Source: Gambelia wislizenii
Lineage: Eukaryota > Chordata > Lepidosauria > Squamata > Crotaphytidae
Assembly (NCBI GenBank): GCA_030847615.1
Contig: JAUMIR010000001.1
Span: forward strand, 183,849,001 to 183,913,000
Length of the DNA stretch: 64,000 bases
Reading direction: 5' to 3'
The notes beneath the pieces are model-generated. The model did not search any database. It worked only from the letters and a program-made list of their open reading frames with translations, and had not been told where the DNA came from. Below are positions 21,090-32,214 of the stretch, one piece after another. Made by a program: the position numbers and the translations under genes. Positions within the stretch are counted from its first letter, which is position 1; every line of letters starts with the position of its first letter.

Positions 21090-21880
21090 GCCTCAAGATC
21101 CTAAAGTGTAAAGGTATACCATTGGATACAGAAGTCAGGATTATCCACACCATGGTGTTTCTAGTTTCCATGTATGGTTGTGAAAGCTGGGCAGTGAAGA
21201 AGGCTGACAGGAAGAAAATGGAATACATTTCCTAGAATACATGGGTCCTAGAGCAAATCAAGCTTAAAACTCTCCCTTGAAGCCAAGATGCCTAAACTGA
21301 GGCTGTCGTACTTTGACTATATCATGAGAAGACATGACCCACTAGAAAAAGGTAATAATGGTAGAAGGCAGTACAAAAAGAGGGAGCCCACATTCCAGAT
21401 GGATAGACTCAGGGCCTTACCTCACTCTGAAGAAAAGCAGCAAGGGAGCAGGAATGCTCCATTTTCTGCGCTGCCTTAGTGCATGATGTCATCATCCTTC
21501 CGGCATTCTTGCATTCCAGTCCCGGGGGGGGGGCGAGGTAAAACTGCATCTTTTTGCTAATGGGTTTTTCTGGTTAGCAAAAAGATAGCAAAAAGACATG
21601 GTTTTACCTCAGTCCCCCTGTCATGATGCCCAACTACACCCCCCCTGGACCAGAACAAAAAAATGATAATGTAAGGCATCATGGAAAACGGAATGCTCCT
21701 GCTCTCTTGCCACTTTTCTTCAGAGTGCAGTAAGGCCCTCAGTCAAAGAATCCATGGCTCTAAGATTGCTTGAGCAGGACTTTTGATAACAGGGTGACTT
21801 GGTCATTTGTGGGATTGCCATAAACCCAAGTCAACTCATTCATAGGATTACCATAACTCCAAGTTGTTGTTAACTGCTGT
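21090..21880 (+). pseudogene. BovB (RTE-clade) LINE fragment, split by a foldback transposon
   Basis: The plus strand encodes pieces such as MYGCESWAVKKADRKK (about 21170-21215), LEAKMPKLRLSYFDYIMRR (about 21275-21330) and a QMDRL equivalent at 21397-21410. After the 21412-21738 insert the sequence resumes at GTCAAAGAATCC and ends in ATTGCCATAAACCCAAGTC (about 21817-21835), a BovB-type tail. Stops and frameshifts make it non-coding. Confidence 0.75.
21412..21738. mobile_element. foldback DNA transposon, family D copy 2
   Basis: Long inverted arms: GGGCCTTACCTCACTCTGAA at the left, the complement of TTCAGAGTGCAGTAAGGCCC at the right. The centre has ATCTTTTTGCTAATGGG and GGTTAGCAAAAAG. TCA flanks both sides (21409-21411 and 21739-21741). 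Removing the element and one TCA restores the BovB stretch. No ORF. Confidence 0.85.
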
Positions 21881-22273
21881 CAACAGGGGCCAATAGCCAT
21901 TGATCCTCCTTGGGCCACACACACCCAACAGCAAGGCCAAATGTCTCTATTTTCCTATGTAGAAAACAGAGCAGTTAGAGCAGTGACAGGAAATTATATC
22001 ACTTGCCCCAAGTGGTGTTGGAGCAAACATTGCTGAAAATTGTGCCAATTTTTTAAAAATGGGAATTGGGAGACTTGGGGGGGTCATGGGTCACAAATGA
22101 GATTGCGTGCAGCCTATGGGCCATACTATACACCCTCAATTTAGGCCATTGGGCACACATGGGTCACACACTGTGGACCACCTATCTGTGCCACAGGAAT
22201 TCCTTCCTCCAGATAAAGCATTCCAGATTTTTGTGTCTTCCCCTTGCTTTGGCTGTACCTCCTATGAGACTCA

Positions 22274-22430
22274 GGACTTTATCAGACAAGCCTCTAAAAT
22301 CATTCTTTTGCCAGCATGTTTTAAAACTTTTTTTGCCGGCGAAAGAATCCTTCTACCAGACCTACCTTTAGTTGCATCAATAGGCAGCCCCTCATTATGG
22401 ACAGAGCATGAATGAGCAAATAATAACACA
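22274..22430. mobile_element. family C DNA transposon, truncated copy 2
   Basis: Starts GGACTTTATCAGACAAG after TCA. It shares CATTCTTTTGCCAGCATG and the later CCAGACCTACCTTTAG and GGACAGAGCATGAATG blocks with 2795-3341. The right half is missing or too diverged. Confidence 0.6.
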
Positions 22431-23752
22431 TTAAATCCAAATTTATGTGGTATTTTTGGTTGTTAATGATAATCATGACCTTGTATCCTCATTTAAATGC
22501 TTGTAAAATAAATCCTTTATTTATTAATTTATTTATTTCCCCCCATTGTTTTTATTTGTAATAAACAGCATAAAAGGTCTAGTCTCCAACATCATAATTT
22601 CTTTCATGTTAAGGTACCTATTTTCAAGAAGCACAAAGCACCTCATGTTAAAAGCAACCTGGAAATAATTAACTGAAAGTTAATTCATTAACTCCAAATT
22701 CATTTTTAAAATTAACACTGATTTTAAAAGTTATTATTTAAATCATTAAACAACAAAGATGTTAAAGGGTTGAGTAAAGGTTCAGCTTATTTTAATGTAT
22801 TATTTGTAGGGGTAATTTGAAGATGAAGCCATTATTAGTAAATTTAATCGATATTTTAACAACTGTGTTACCAAAACATTATTAGCAAGTAATGTATAAA
22901 CAATTATTAATATTAACATTTTTAACAATTAATAACAAATTAATTTACAAATTAACATTGCTGTTAATTAATTAGCTGTAACATGTTTCCAAGTTCCCTT
23001 GCATGTGCATACCTGATACACATATGTTAGCCAGCACACTTGGTTTTGTGTGTGTACCAAGTGACATTGAAATCAACAGCTGTGGATTCAATTTTTGTAC
23101 CCGGAGCTTTGAGTGTGGAATAAGATCCCCACGTATTTCAGTGTTTGGACAGTACTCGGATGAGAGGTTAGCACATGGAAGTCATGGAACATGGTGCTGG
23201 CTCCCTAATTCCAAGTTGGTGACAGGCACTTGGCGAGTAAAGGTATGGGACTTTAATATAAATACATAAAGAGATGGAATAAGGGGGATAAAAAAATGGC
23301 GGTGATCAGATCTTAATAAGTAAGGGGAAGGGAGAAAGCTATGAGCCATGGACAGAACAAATTGAGGAGTGATGTGTGATGAGTGGTGAACCCCCTCCCC
23401 CGAAGATGAGAACAATTAAATAATTAAGTTGGAGAAAATATAGGAGGATAGAAGAGGACAGAAGAGGACTGGGTCATAGCTAACAGGATTAGACTAAACA
23501 AGTGGTTGAAGCAAAAGTAGAAACGGTACTATAAGGATTAGACCACTCAAGAGGTTGAAGACCACAACGATCTGTTTATTGGCTACTTTTCTGCAACTTT
23601 ATAACCTTGCTTTCGCTCTCTCCTTCCCTTGTGAAACAGTTACATAAGTTACATAAGTCAAAGCAGCAAAAATAGATGAAACAAAATGGGAAGTGGGAGA
23701 ATCTATGTCACAGGCCTTTTCAAAGTTACAATATGAGCCTATCTTAAAGGGA

Positions 23753-23784
<32 letters not shown>

Positions 23785-23901
23785 ACTAAAACAAACTGTG
23801 GTATAAAAAACTGAAGTTTTGCTGCCATCTAGTAGATAGTGGGAAAATTGGAATTTGTCTGTTAGGACATAATTGTCTATATATAATAGGTTTTGAAGAC
23901 T

Positions 23902-23939
<38 letters not shown>

Positions 23940-24129
23940 GGACTTGAAGCTTGACCAGTATCATATTGATTGTTTGGAACAAAAAAGGAATTGATTGCAA
24001 TTAATTATATTGGATTAAGATGAACTTTCAGTTAGAAATTGATTAATTACATAAGGGCCCAAGAGAATATTGAGTATATAGATTATTTGCTTATAATTAA
24101 TTAACTAATTGTTAACAATTAATTAAGGG
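22431..24129. other. AT-rich region with TA repeats, no gene
   Basis: Very AT-rich, with many TTAATTAA-like words. Perfect TA runs lie at 23759-23784 and 23904-23936. The minus-strand open frame across these runs encodes YI repeats and is an artefact of the microsatellites. Family C sequence ends near 22430. Nothing else is recognised. Confidence 0.5.
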
Positions 24130-24756
24130 TATAGTTATTAGACACGGCCGATTAACGGGACTGCAGATCAATATTGGTTATCAATTATTGATTAAATTAA
24201 TATATCAATATATTAATATGTATTTATTAAATTCATATTTAAAACTATAGATTTTATATTTAAAAATATAAATTCATAGAAGCTTAAATAAAATGCAGTG
24301 AATCTAGGAATAATAGACTAAGAGAAATCAAGAGGAATTGATTAATTGATTAATTGATTAATTAAACAATTGTATGTAGGGAACTGGGATTCTATATTAA
24401 AAATCATGATTATAGATTTATACAATTATATGGGTTTTAAAAATCAATGAATTGAATATCAACCAGAAGTGACTAGAGGGGTCTATTTGACATCGATATT
24501 GGTTAATGATATTGTTGATTCAAAGGTAATTTGATTATTGACATTGCAGATTTGAAATAGCCTGACTATTAACTGCATATTGTGGGTAAAATATTGATTA
24601 GACTAGATCAGACTAGATTGATACATCTAATGATTACATATGACTGAACTTTAGACTGATGAATTCTGTAAGTTAATTCTAGGGGAGATTAATTGTGAAT
24701 TGGATTGTGTAGGAGATCTATTAATTGTGAAATTGAGATAATTGCTGAATAAGAAA

Positions 24757-25580
24757 ATGGCGGCAAGTACTAGAGCTAAAGCAGCAGGCTCTCAGGTGCA
24801 AACACAAATATCCTTTACAAGAAGAAATTCGACAGATAATCCAACGAAACAAACAGATATTGGGTTACAAATATTGGAAGAGTTTAATAATTTTAAGAAA
24901 GAGATAAGGGAAGATCTCAATACATTTAAGAGAGAAATAAGATTAAATATGGAGAAACTCGATAATAAACTGGATAGCTTATCACCAGAAATGACAAATC
25001 TTAAGACTAAAGTGAATGACATAGAAAGTAGAGCAGACAGTTTTGAGAAACAAATAGAAGAAATGAAAGATGAACAAAAAAGAAAGGAATATGATCTTAT
25101 TACAAGAAATGAGATATAGAGAGAAATGTCTTAAACTAAGAGGTGTTGCAGAAAGCTTGAGAGAAGACCTTTGGGAAAAAATAATCCCCAGTATGGCAAA
25201 ATTCATTGAAATTAAGGAGGAAGAAATGGAATTGGCAATTGACAAGATGTTCCAAGTGAACTCAGTAATAGTGCAAGTGAAGAAATCACCAAGGGATGTC
25301 ATTGTTTGTTTTAATCAATTGAAGATAGGAGATAAAGTAGTCCAATCAAGCTATTTGAGAAACCTCAATGTAGAAGGGAATGACATCAAAATATTTAAAG
25401 ATATACCAGCAGAGGTTCTGAAGAAAAGACAAGATTGGGATAGCATATAGATGGGAACGAATAAAAGGGGTAGAGTTTATGTACCATCAAAGAAGACAAA
25501 AAATAAATACATTAGAAAAAGCAGAACAATTTCTTAAAACATTGGAAGCAGAAGAGAAAAAAGAGAAAAAAAGAACAGAA
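24757..25580 (+). pseudogene. L1 ORF1 (RNA-binding coiled-coil protein), frameshifted
   Basis: ATG at 24757 (MAASTRAKAAGSQ). Heptad-rich sequence rich in Lys and Glu (LEEFNNFKKEIREDLN and KLDSLSPEMTNLK) forms the coiled coil. After a frame change in the A-rich run near 25080 comes an RRM-like region (LRGVAESLREDLWEKI) and the C-terminal block with IKIFKDIPAEVLKKRQ (about 25387-25434). A second frame change near 25440 leads to the usual C-terminal part with IKGVEFMYHQ and a stop near 25590. In L1 this protein packages the RNA. Here it is broken by at least two frame shifts. Confidence 0.75.
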
Positions 25581-25589
25581 GTAAGAGGT

Positions 25590-25865
25590 TAAAAGAAAAG
25601 AGAGGAGGAAGAGAAGAATTCACAAAGAAACAAGGAAAGGAAAAAATCACCAGATAAAAGACAGGAAGACAAAAAAGATCAAGAACAACGAGAAAGAAGT
25701 GAAGGGGAGGACAAAGAGGAAGAAGAAGAAAGATAAACAGAAGAAGAAAAGGAAGAAGAAGAATTAGAAGAGAGGGAAGAATTACATTGTGAGGAAGAAG
25801 ACACAGATAAGGAAGAATTAGCTGATTCAGAAGAGGAAGAATTAAAAAATTTGGAATTATAGAAA
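25590..25865 (+). repeat. purine-rich GAA/GGA tract between L1 ORF1 and ORF2
   Basis: Almost entirely A and G, encoding Lys/Glu/Arg-rich stretches in the forward frames and Ser/Leu-rich shadows on the other strand. It may be an expanded charged ORF1 tail or inter-ORF spacer. Confidence 0.5.
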
Positions 25866-25877
25866 TATAACAACAAA

Positions 25878-26175
25878 ATGACAATTGCAATTAGGTCTTG
25901 GAATGTGAAAGGATTAAATGAACCTAAAAAGAGAAATCAAAGTTTTTCATACAGTAGAAAGAAGTAATTCCGACATTATCGGCTTACAAGAAACAACATT
26001 TTGAGAAAAAGACAACAAATTACTGCGTAGAACTAAAATATACATTAAAACTGAACAAGATGTTAGAAAATGACAAATTGACACATACTATTAACAAGAA
26101 AAAGATAAAAAAAGTTGGAAGAAGAGTGGTGGCCAATCCGCAAATATTGGGAAAAAAGGTGGAATATTAAAGCAA
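25878..26175 (+). pseudogene. L1 ORF2 remnants: endonuclease start and probable C-terminal scrap
   Basis: MTIAIRSWNVKGLNEPKK at 25878 and SDIIGLQET near 25970-26000 are the N-terminal L1 endonuclease signature. A separate WWPIRKYW-like piece near 26130-26155 resembles the L1 ORF2 C-terminus. Sequence between is too short to hold reverse transcriptase, so a large deletion is inferred. Confidence 0.65.
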
Positions 26176-26671
26176 ACATATAAATAAAAGTAATAAATTT
26201 AGTTTGGGGAATAAAATTAGGGGAGGAATATTGAGATTAACAAGAACACGGAACTGAAAATCTAAGGCTGCGGAAGATAAATTGTTAAGAGAATTAGACT
26301 GGAGTTACAAAGAAAAATAAGACAGTCAAAAGGTTAAAAAAGGGGGGGAAAGGCTGTACATAACGATACAGTACGGGAAAGGAAGTAGGGAAAATATAAT
26401 GAAAGAGTGACAAAGGGGGATGAAATGGTAAATATACGGGACGCTGAGCTCAAAGAAGGTGAGAGTAAATATAGAAGGGGCAGAGTAAGTGAGATATGTA
26501 AGAGGAATTTTAGAGAAGAACAAGGAGAAGATTAAAGAAGAGAGAGGGAGATAGGAAGAATGACAGGAGAGATGGAAGATATGGATTAGATATTATAAGG
26601 GAATGTGAGGGGGAAGAAGAATATGTATGTATGTAAGCAGGTGTATGTGTATGTGCATATAAGGAGACTGT

Positions 26672-26772
26672 ATTTGTATGTTTATAATTGCAGAAGGCGC
26701 GGGATGAGTCCTTCCTGAATCTTCGTTTGCGAAGAAAAGCCAGAGAGAGAGAGATTTGTATGTTTATAATTG
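26672..26772 (+). mobile_element. 63-bp LINE 3-prime-end insertion with 19-bp target duplication
   Basis: The insert (26691-26753, CAGAAGGCGCGGGATGAG to an AG tail) matches only the final bases of the RTE-like LINE at 12195-15698. It is bracketed by identical 19-bp copies of ATTTGTATGTTTATAATTG (26672-26690 and 26754-26772). The perfect duplication and match indicate a recent, extremely truncated insertion. Confidence 0.9.
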
Positions 26773-26775
26773 AAC

Positions 26776-26808
<33 letters not shown>

Positions 26809-26840
26809 TTTTCTTTTACTCCAGGATGCTCTTGGGGCTA

Positions 26841-27385
26841 GGGTGTGTCTACACCAGCTAAATATCCCAGCTTGCTCCCATTCCAGAGCCCTGCAGTCCA
26901 AACGTCACAGGGCACTTACTCCACTCTGCCCCCAGGCAGTCTAAATTACACCCTGGGCAGATACAGGCCTCAGAATGGGGCAAGCTAGGATAGGGCCCTT
27001 TACCGCATCTTAAGAAAATAGCAAGGTTAATCCGTTTCTGCTGGATCAAGCCCCATGTATCCATGAGAGCTGGTCCCTGAACATTGCTCCTTGCTGCTGC
27101 CGCCACCAGCTCCCCAGCTGTTCCAGAGGCCAGGCAGATGTCCTGCAGCATGTGACTGAGGCTGGTCACATGCAGCGAGCCTGCAGTCAAATGTTGGGGG
27201 ACACCTGCCTGGCTTCCGCATTAGCAGGGTAAATGGCGACATCAGCTTCAGTGACAGGCTGGCATTCTGTTTGGACTCCAGCCCATTTTCTACAGGTCAT
27301 GGGTGTGGGGGGAGGAACAGGCCAGCTCTGGAGGCAGGATATGCCGGTGGGGAGCCCAGGTAGCCTGCTTGATGTAGATGAGCCC
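26841..27385. mobile_element. non-autonomous DNA transposon, family A copy 2
   Basis: Left end GGGTGTGTCTACACCAGC after CTA, right end GATGTAGATGAGCCC before TTA. The interior has GGCTGGTCACATGC, CCAGGCAGATGTCCTGCAGC and GGCAGGATATGCC blocks shared with 18949, 30878 and 60045. No coding frame of note. Confidence 0.7.
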
Positions 27386-27388
27386 TTA

Positions 27389-28381
27389 GATAGTCTAACA
27401 GTTTACCAAAGAACACTGTCCTTTTACTACAGGCTCTGCCTCAGTGCCGTAGATTTTTTCTGGGCTCTAGTGGGCTCTAATCCTTGACTCTATTAGATTC
27501 TACTACCAGAATTTTTCTTTCAAGAATTGGCAGTCCTACTCATATCCACAGCATAGCTGACAAAACTTCTGAGCATGCCTGGGATACACAGATGAGCAAC
27601 AATGCTGGTGAAAGGTCCAACAGTAGCTTGAATGAGAGAGAGAGAATACATAAGGAGGGACCAAAAAGAAAAAGTTAATCATACAATTAATTAGAATTGC
27701 TCTTCTAGTCAATAAATTCATTATTATTTTTTCCAAACTGACCACCTGTTTTCTCCCACTTTTAATTAAAAACATTAATACTATTCACTGCTGATGGATA
27801 TTTTGGGATTTTCTCTTATTCAAAGTGATATTATTTAAATTCATTTGTATTTAGTGTGAATTTATTAATAAACCTATAAGTTGCCTTGGGAAAACTAAAG
27901 GCTTGAAGGGGGAAAAAAAAATAAAGAATCACATTCATGGTGTTTGTTTTGTGACCTCTGTTTCTCCGATGATTAAAAACAAAACCTCTATATCATTAAA
28001 AATGGTTAAAGTCTGTTACTTTCACATAGAATGAACAGTCTTAAGACATGTGCTAGAAGCAGGGCTGAAGACATTAGCCAGAATGAAAGTTTGTGATGAG
28101 TAAGGATGAAAAATCTGAGCTCATTCAGTTTGTCATTCAGGAGAGAAGAAAACAATATTAGAAGAAGCACTGAGGTATGCCATAGTTTTCTGTCATGTCT
28201 GGTCACATGATGTGGGGAAAGGAAGGAACAGTGGTAAATCTTCACAACTAGCATTTTTAATGACTATTTTCTTATACGAATTCTGCTGAACTTCTAGACA
28301 ATATGCCATGTCTCAAAATTACCCCACCCTTTTGCTTCTTTGTGGCACAGTCTGAAGTACAGATTTTAATTCTTTCTTCTC
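27389..28381. other. no gene seen
   Basis: AT-leaning sequence, a GAGAGAGAGA run near 27635, otherwise unrecognised. Confidence 0.45.
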
Positions 28382-28384
28382 TTA

Positions 28385-28596
28385 GGCTGCTGACACACTG
28401 CAGAAATAATGCAGTTTGAGATTACTTTAACTGCCATGGCTCAGTGCTATAGAATTGTAGTTTGTGAGATATTTAGCCTTTTCTGTCAGAGAGCTCTGAC
28501 GCCACAACAAACTACAAATCCCAGGATTCCACAGGATGGAGCCATGATAACTAAAGTGGTGTCAAACAGCATTATTTCTGCAGTGTGGCAGCAGCC
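28385..28596. mobile_element. palindromic MITE, family E copy 1
   Basis: 212 bases forming one large foldback: GGCTGCTGACACACTGCAGA at the left, the complement of CTGCAGTGTGGCAGCAGCC at the right, with CTTTAACTGCCATGGC and the ACAAACTACAAATCCCAGGA arm inside. TTA flanks both sides (28382-28384 and 28597-28599). Confidence 0.85.
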
Positions 28597-28599
28597 TTA

Positions 28600-30490
28600 A
28601 TGTTCTTTACAGCAAACACATGTGTGTGTGTGTGTGCGCGCACACACACACAATGCTAGCCTTCTTACATTCTATTAAAATCACTTTCTCTGCCCATTCT
28701 CTCAGAGTTTAATCATAATTAAGATTGTTCTAAATTAAATCAAAATGTTGCACAAAGGCATTTCTCCAACCCTATTTAGAAGGGTTGTTTTTATAAATAA
28801 TGCATTTTCTATGGCGGAAGACTTTCAAATGAGTCAAGAGAAGGCAGGGTTCAGCCAAAGTATGACATAATGTACTTCTTAATGCAGATCGTTCCTAAGA
28901 ATACCTAACTGATCTAGTTAAATCACCACCAACTGTGCTGGCACAATGCTCTTGGCCAAATAAGAGCTGGCATTTTAACAGATTAGGATATAAATCCCTT
29001 AAATAAGAATATTAAATCATATTTTTTAAAAAGAGGCATATAAGTAATCAATGTTGAGGGTAGCCATCCCACTGAGAAAATGTCAGATCATTTGGTGAGA
29101 GCAAAAATTTGTTTAGAAAAGAATTATTTCTTACAGGGGGGCATTTCAGCATATTTGGTCCCCCTTCACATTGGGAGCCACCATTTATGTTGTACTGCGA
29201 TGCTGAAAAACTGAACAGATACAGTATTTCATAGGTGCAACCCGATCTTTCTGGGCTAGATTAATTTTAGGAAGTCTTTTTACCTGCATGAAATACTTGA
29301 CAATAGGAAACCCTGACAATGGTAGCCAAGTGGGAAGAATGCTAAAATTGTGTGCTTGAAGTGCTAATTGCTAATTCACAATACTTGTACACATAGAGCT
29401 TCTGGGTGGCTTCCTTCATGACACTGATAGAAGAGGTGGCTTGTACCCCAATTTGTCAATCCATTGCATGAGCACTCACTTTGGGCACATGTCCAGCCAA
29501 AGTTAAGCATAATTAAGTACCATTGATTTTTGTGGCAGAGAATTAAAGACATGCTTAGCTCTTCTCAACCAATGGGACTGGTTAAAAATGCTCAGCCTTG
29601 ACAGGATTGTGCCCTGGGTTAATCAGAACACCTTAACATATAGAGACAATGTTACCATTCTAGGCAGTGTGCCCAATCCTTCTTGGCTCTCTAGAGAGCA
29701 GCATCAAAATAGCCAAAAGGGCATGTATCTGCTCATTAATTCTTTGCCATCTCACCAGTGTTGCTGGCAAGTATAATGTCGATTTGCATGTCTTTGAATT
29801 CAGACTACAAAAGGCACTTAACAAATGGCCCACATTAGCTTGTTATCCGACCTGGTACTATATTTGAGCTGCCATCGGTAACTATTCCATTGCAGATTGA
29901 TGAAAGGATAAGTATCACATAAGTTAGGTTAGTGTGTGCCATAAATCCTTCAAAATGGATCAGGAAAAGCCTTTCCTGCAAACAGAAAGCACACACACTC
30001 ACGTTTCAAAATTGATGCTTAAAGAGCAAAACAGACTTTTTGCCATCTTTGTGAGAAAAAAGAAAATCCTCATCTGTGATAAACAGACCAGTACAGGCAC
30101 CATCCGTAAGTTAAGTCCCATTGGTTTTGCACAGTTGTGTGGAATATCTCTAGATTCTGATGGACAACACTGTTAGTACCTAAGAATTTTGTGATAAAAT
30201 GTCTGCACCATGTGAACCTCTTGCAGTTACTTGTCACAATGTTTGAAAATGTAACACATTTCTTTTCTTGTTACTTTTCATTACTGCAAAACCATAACAA
30301 TTTAGGATTGATAAGAGAATGTTATAAAACTTGGAAAAAAATCCTATCAAATGGCCTCTAAAATGAACTAGAAAACATCACTAAAACTGCACTGGTAAAA
30401 TAGCTTTGCTCCCACTTCTAAGGTTAGTACTGAAATGTAACTTTGTTACATCTTTGCTGCAAAAAGTAACTTGTTGCAAGTCTCTTTTGT
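28600..30490. other. no gene seen; TG/CA microsatellite
   Basis: A TG run, then CGCG, then a CA run at about 28621-28652 can form a hairpin. The remainder, including 29000-30490, shows no repeat or domain that I recognise. Confidence 0.45.
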
Positions 30491-30491
30491 G

Positions 30492-30685
30492 TCACACAGT
30501 TATAGCACTTTGATACCAGTTTAACTGCCAGCAACGTAGCCTACAGAATTTTGTAATCTGTAGTTGTGTGAGGTATTTATAATCCTCTGAGAGCTGTAGT
30601 CCCTCATCAAACTAGAAACCCCAGGGCAGCCATGCCAGTTAAAGTGGAAACGTACTGCTATAAAGGTGTAGTGTGAAAGAGACCT
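30492..30685. mobile_element. foldback MITE remnant
   Basis: Inverted arms TATAGCACTTTGATACC and GTTTAACTGCC at the left match, reversed, CCAGTTAAAGTGGAAACG and GCTATA at the right. The centre carries AGCTGTAGTCCCTC. Related in style to family E but with different ends. Confidence 0.55.
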
Positions 30686-30877
30686 ATGTTGTTTGCAATT
30701 CATTTTGTCAAAGCTAAGCATATTTGCACCTCTTAATACATTACAATACATACACTTGATTATTGCATAGAGTTGCCTCTGTAGTGTCATTGGCAGAACT
30801 ATGTAGCTGGAAAGGATATAAGGAGACATTTAAGTAGACAAATCCATTGGATATGATCTAACCAACACTGAATAATA

Positions 30878-31341
30878 GGGTCTTGTCTACACAGGCTGTT
30901 TACCCCGTCTTGTCCTGGCTTAGAGCCCTACAGTCTAACAACACAGGGCTTTTCCCCATTCTGATTCCTTGGCAGTCCTCACCACTGCTGGGGCAGATAT
31001 GGGGCTCAGACAGAGCAAAGATGGGGTAGGGCCCTTTACTGCATTCTAAAATAATGCCTGGTTTAATCTGACAGGCTGGCCTGTTGCTTCAATTGCCAAT
31101 CTCTCCAAAGCAGCAAGGAGTCTTGCAGGGGGCCTTAGTCACATATTACTGGCTGGCATCCTCACTTCTGGGAGAGCCAGGGAGACACTGGTGGCTGCAG
31201 TGGCGGCTGCAGCAAAGGGGCCAGCATACCCATCAGGACTCCGTCCTGTTTCCTGGAGGGAACAGGGGAGGAATAGGCCTGATCCATGGCCAGGATATGC
31301 CAGTGGGAAGCAGGCATACCTTGGCTTGTGTAGATGAGCCC
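30878..31341. mobile_element. non-autonomous DNA transposon, family A copy 3
   Basis: Left end GGGTCTTGTCTACACAGGC, right end GCTTGTGTAGATGAGCCC. Interior blocks TTAGAGCCCTACAGTCTAAC and CCAGGATATGCCAGTGGGA also occur in other A copies. Exact flank duplication is unclear (ATA and TAG). Confidence 0.7.
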
Positions 31342-31344
31342 TAG

Positions 31345-31845
31345 GCATGTAAAAGAAATTCTGTAGATTAGGGTGTGAGGTTTTTTTGTTTTTTGTTTTA
31401 AAAAACTATTTGTCCAATTCCACACCACCTGAACAAAACACATTTCTGGGCTTGGTATGTAAATAATTCAACAATGTGCATACATTTGATAAATGTGTCT
31501 TCCCCAAAGCCCCACTGGATATATTTTAAGAATTCAGTCAAATTCACATTAGTCAGTATGAGCATACGTTCCTTAATGCATACATTAATGCATACATTTA
31601 GAAAACACACAGAAAAATATGTATGAATTTTTCCTGCTTTTTTTTTTTACATCTGTATGGAACTGGCATGGAATGTGAAAAGCACTGAAGTCTGTAAAAA
31701 GAGACAGACATACCTGCCCATCCCTACTGAATATAGCTACCGTAAGTCCCATCTGTTTATATGGGATGATGAAGGTTGTTCTCGGATGTCTCCTGCTGAA
31801 GTTGAAGATTAGCCATCTCAGCATTGCCTGGAGACCATTTATTTC
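31345..31845. other. no gene seen
   Basis: Poly-T and poly-A runs near 31381-31405 and 31638. Nothing recognised. Confidence 0.4.
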
Positions 31846-31849
31846 CATG

Positions 31850-31990
31850 GTGGTTTTGCCTGATGGTGAACAAGGTTTTCTCTCAGTGTAAAGCTGAAAG
31901 AATGTGACTTACCCACGGTCACCAGTAGTGGGTTTCCATGTCTGAGTGAGGATTTGAATCTTGATTTCCTAGAGTCCTAGCCCAGCATTC
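31850..31990 (-). repeat. MIR-like tRNA-derived SINE fragment
   Basis: On the minus strand a degraded tRNA head ends near a GATTCAAATCC-like box B, followed by CATGGAAACCCACT and GTGACC. This is the layout of the tRNA SINE better seen at 49085-50002. Confidence 0.6.
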
Positions 31991-32033
31991 AAACAACTAC
32001 CCCAGGCTGGCTTTGTGTAGTTTGTGTAGACTA

Positions 32034-32110
32034 CAGTTGTCCCTTCACATTCACGGGGGTTAGGTTCCACAGACCCCCGTGAATGTGAACATTCTGCGAA
32101 TAATGACTGC
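32034..32110 (+). mobile_element. terminal piece of a Tc1/mariner-pogo-like (Tigger-type) element
   Basis: After TA the end CAGTTGTCCCTTCACATTC leads into GGGGGTTAGGTTCCACAGAC and CCCCCGTGAATG, a 12-base inverted pair. This resembles the subterminal design of Tigger/pogo-derived elements in vertebrates. No matching right end was found. The assignment is by resemblance only. Confidence 0.45.
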
Positions 32111-32214
32111 CCTCCCCCTCCCCTGCCAAAGCAACCACGGGGCCTCCAGAGGACCCATAGTTGCTTCCCCAACCCCCTCCTAATGCCTTCACAGGCCTCC
32201 CCACTCCCTCCCAA

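Larger units (their letters stand above)
24130..26773 (+). mobile_element. L1-clade LINE remnant
   Basis: An ORF1 with coiled coil and RNA-binding parts (24757-25580) is followed by the first residues of ORF2 endonuclease (25878 onward), a jump to a probable ORF2 C-terminal piece (near 26128-26170), and a purine-rich 3-prime region ending near an AAT microsatellite (about 26775-26806). Thus most of ORF2, including reverse transcriptase, is missing. The 5-prime boundary is uncertain; AT-rich sequence from about 24130 may be 5-prime UTR. Confidence 0.65.

Noticed and set aside
23599..24000. 133-codon minus frame with repeated YI
   Set aside because: Produced by two TA microsatellites; no domain.
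25534..25890. Minus-strand Leu/Ser/Phe-rich frames
   Set aside because: Antisense shadows of the A/G-rich tract between L1 ORF1 and ORF2.
30878..31344. TA (2-bp) duplication and Tc1/mariner assignment for family A
   Set aside because: The TA match at this copy is better explained by the 3-bp YTA flanks seen at the 60045 copy, and the termini are not mariner-like.
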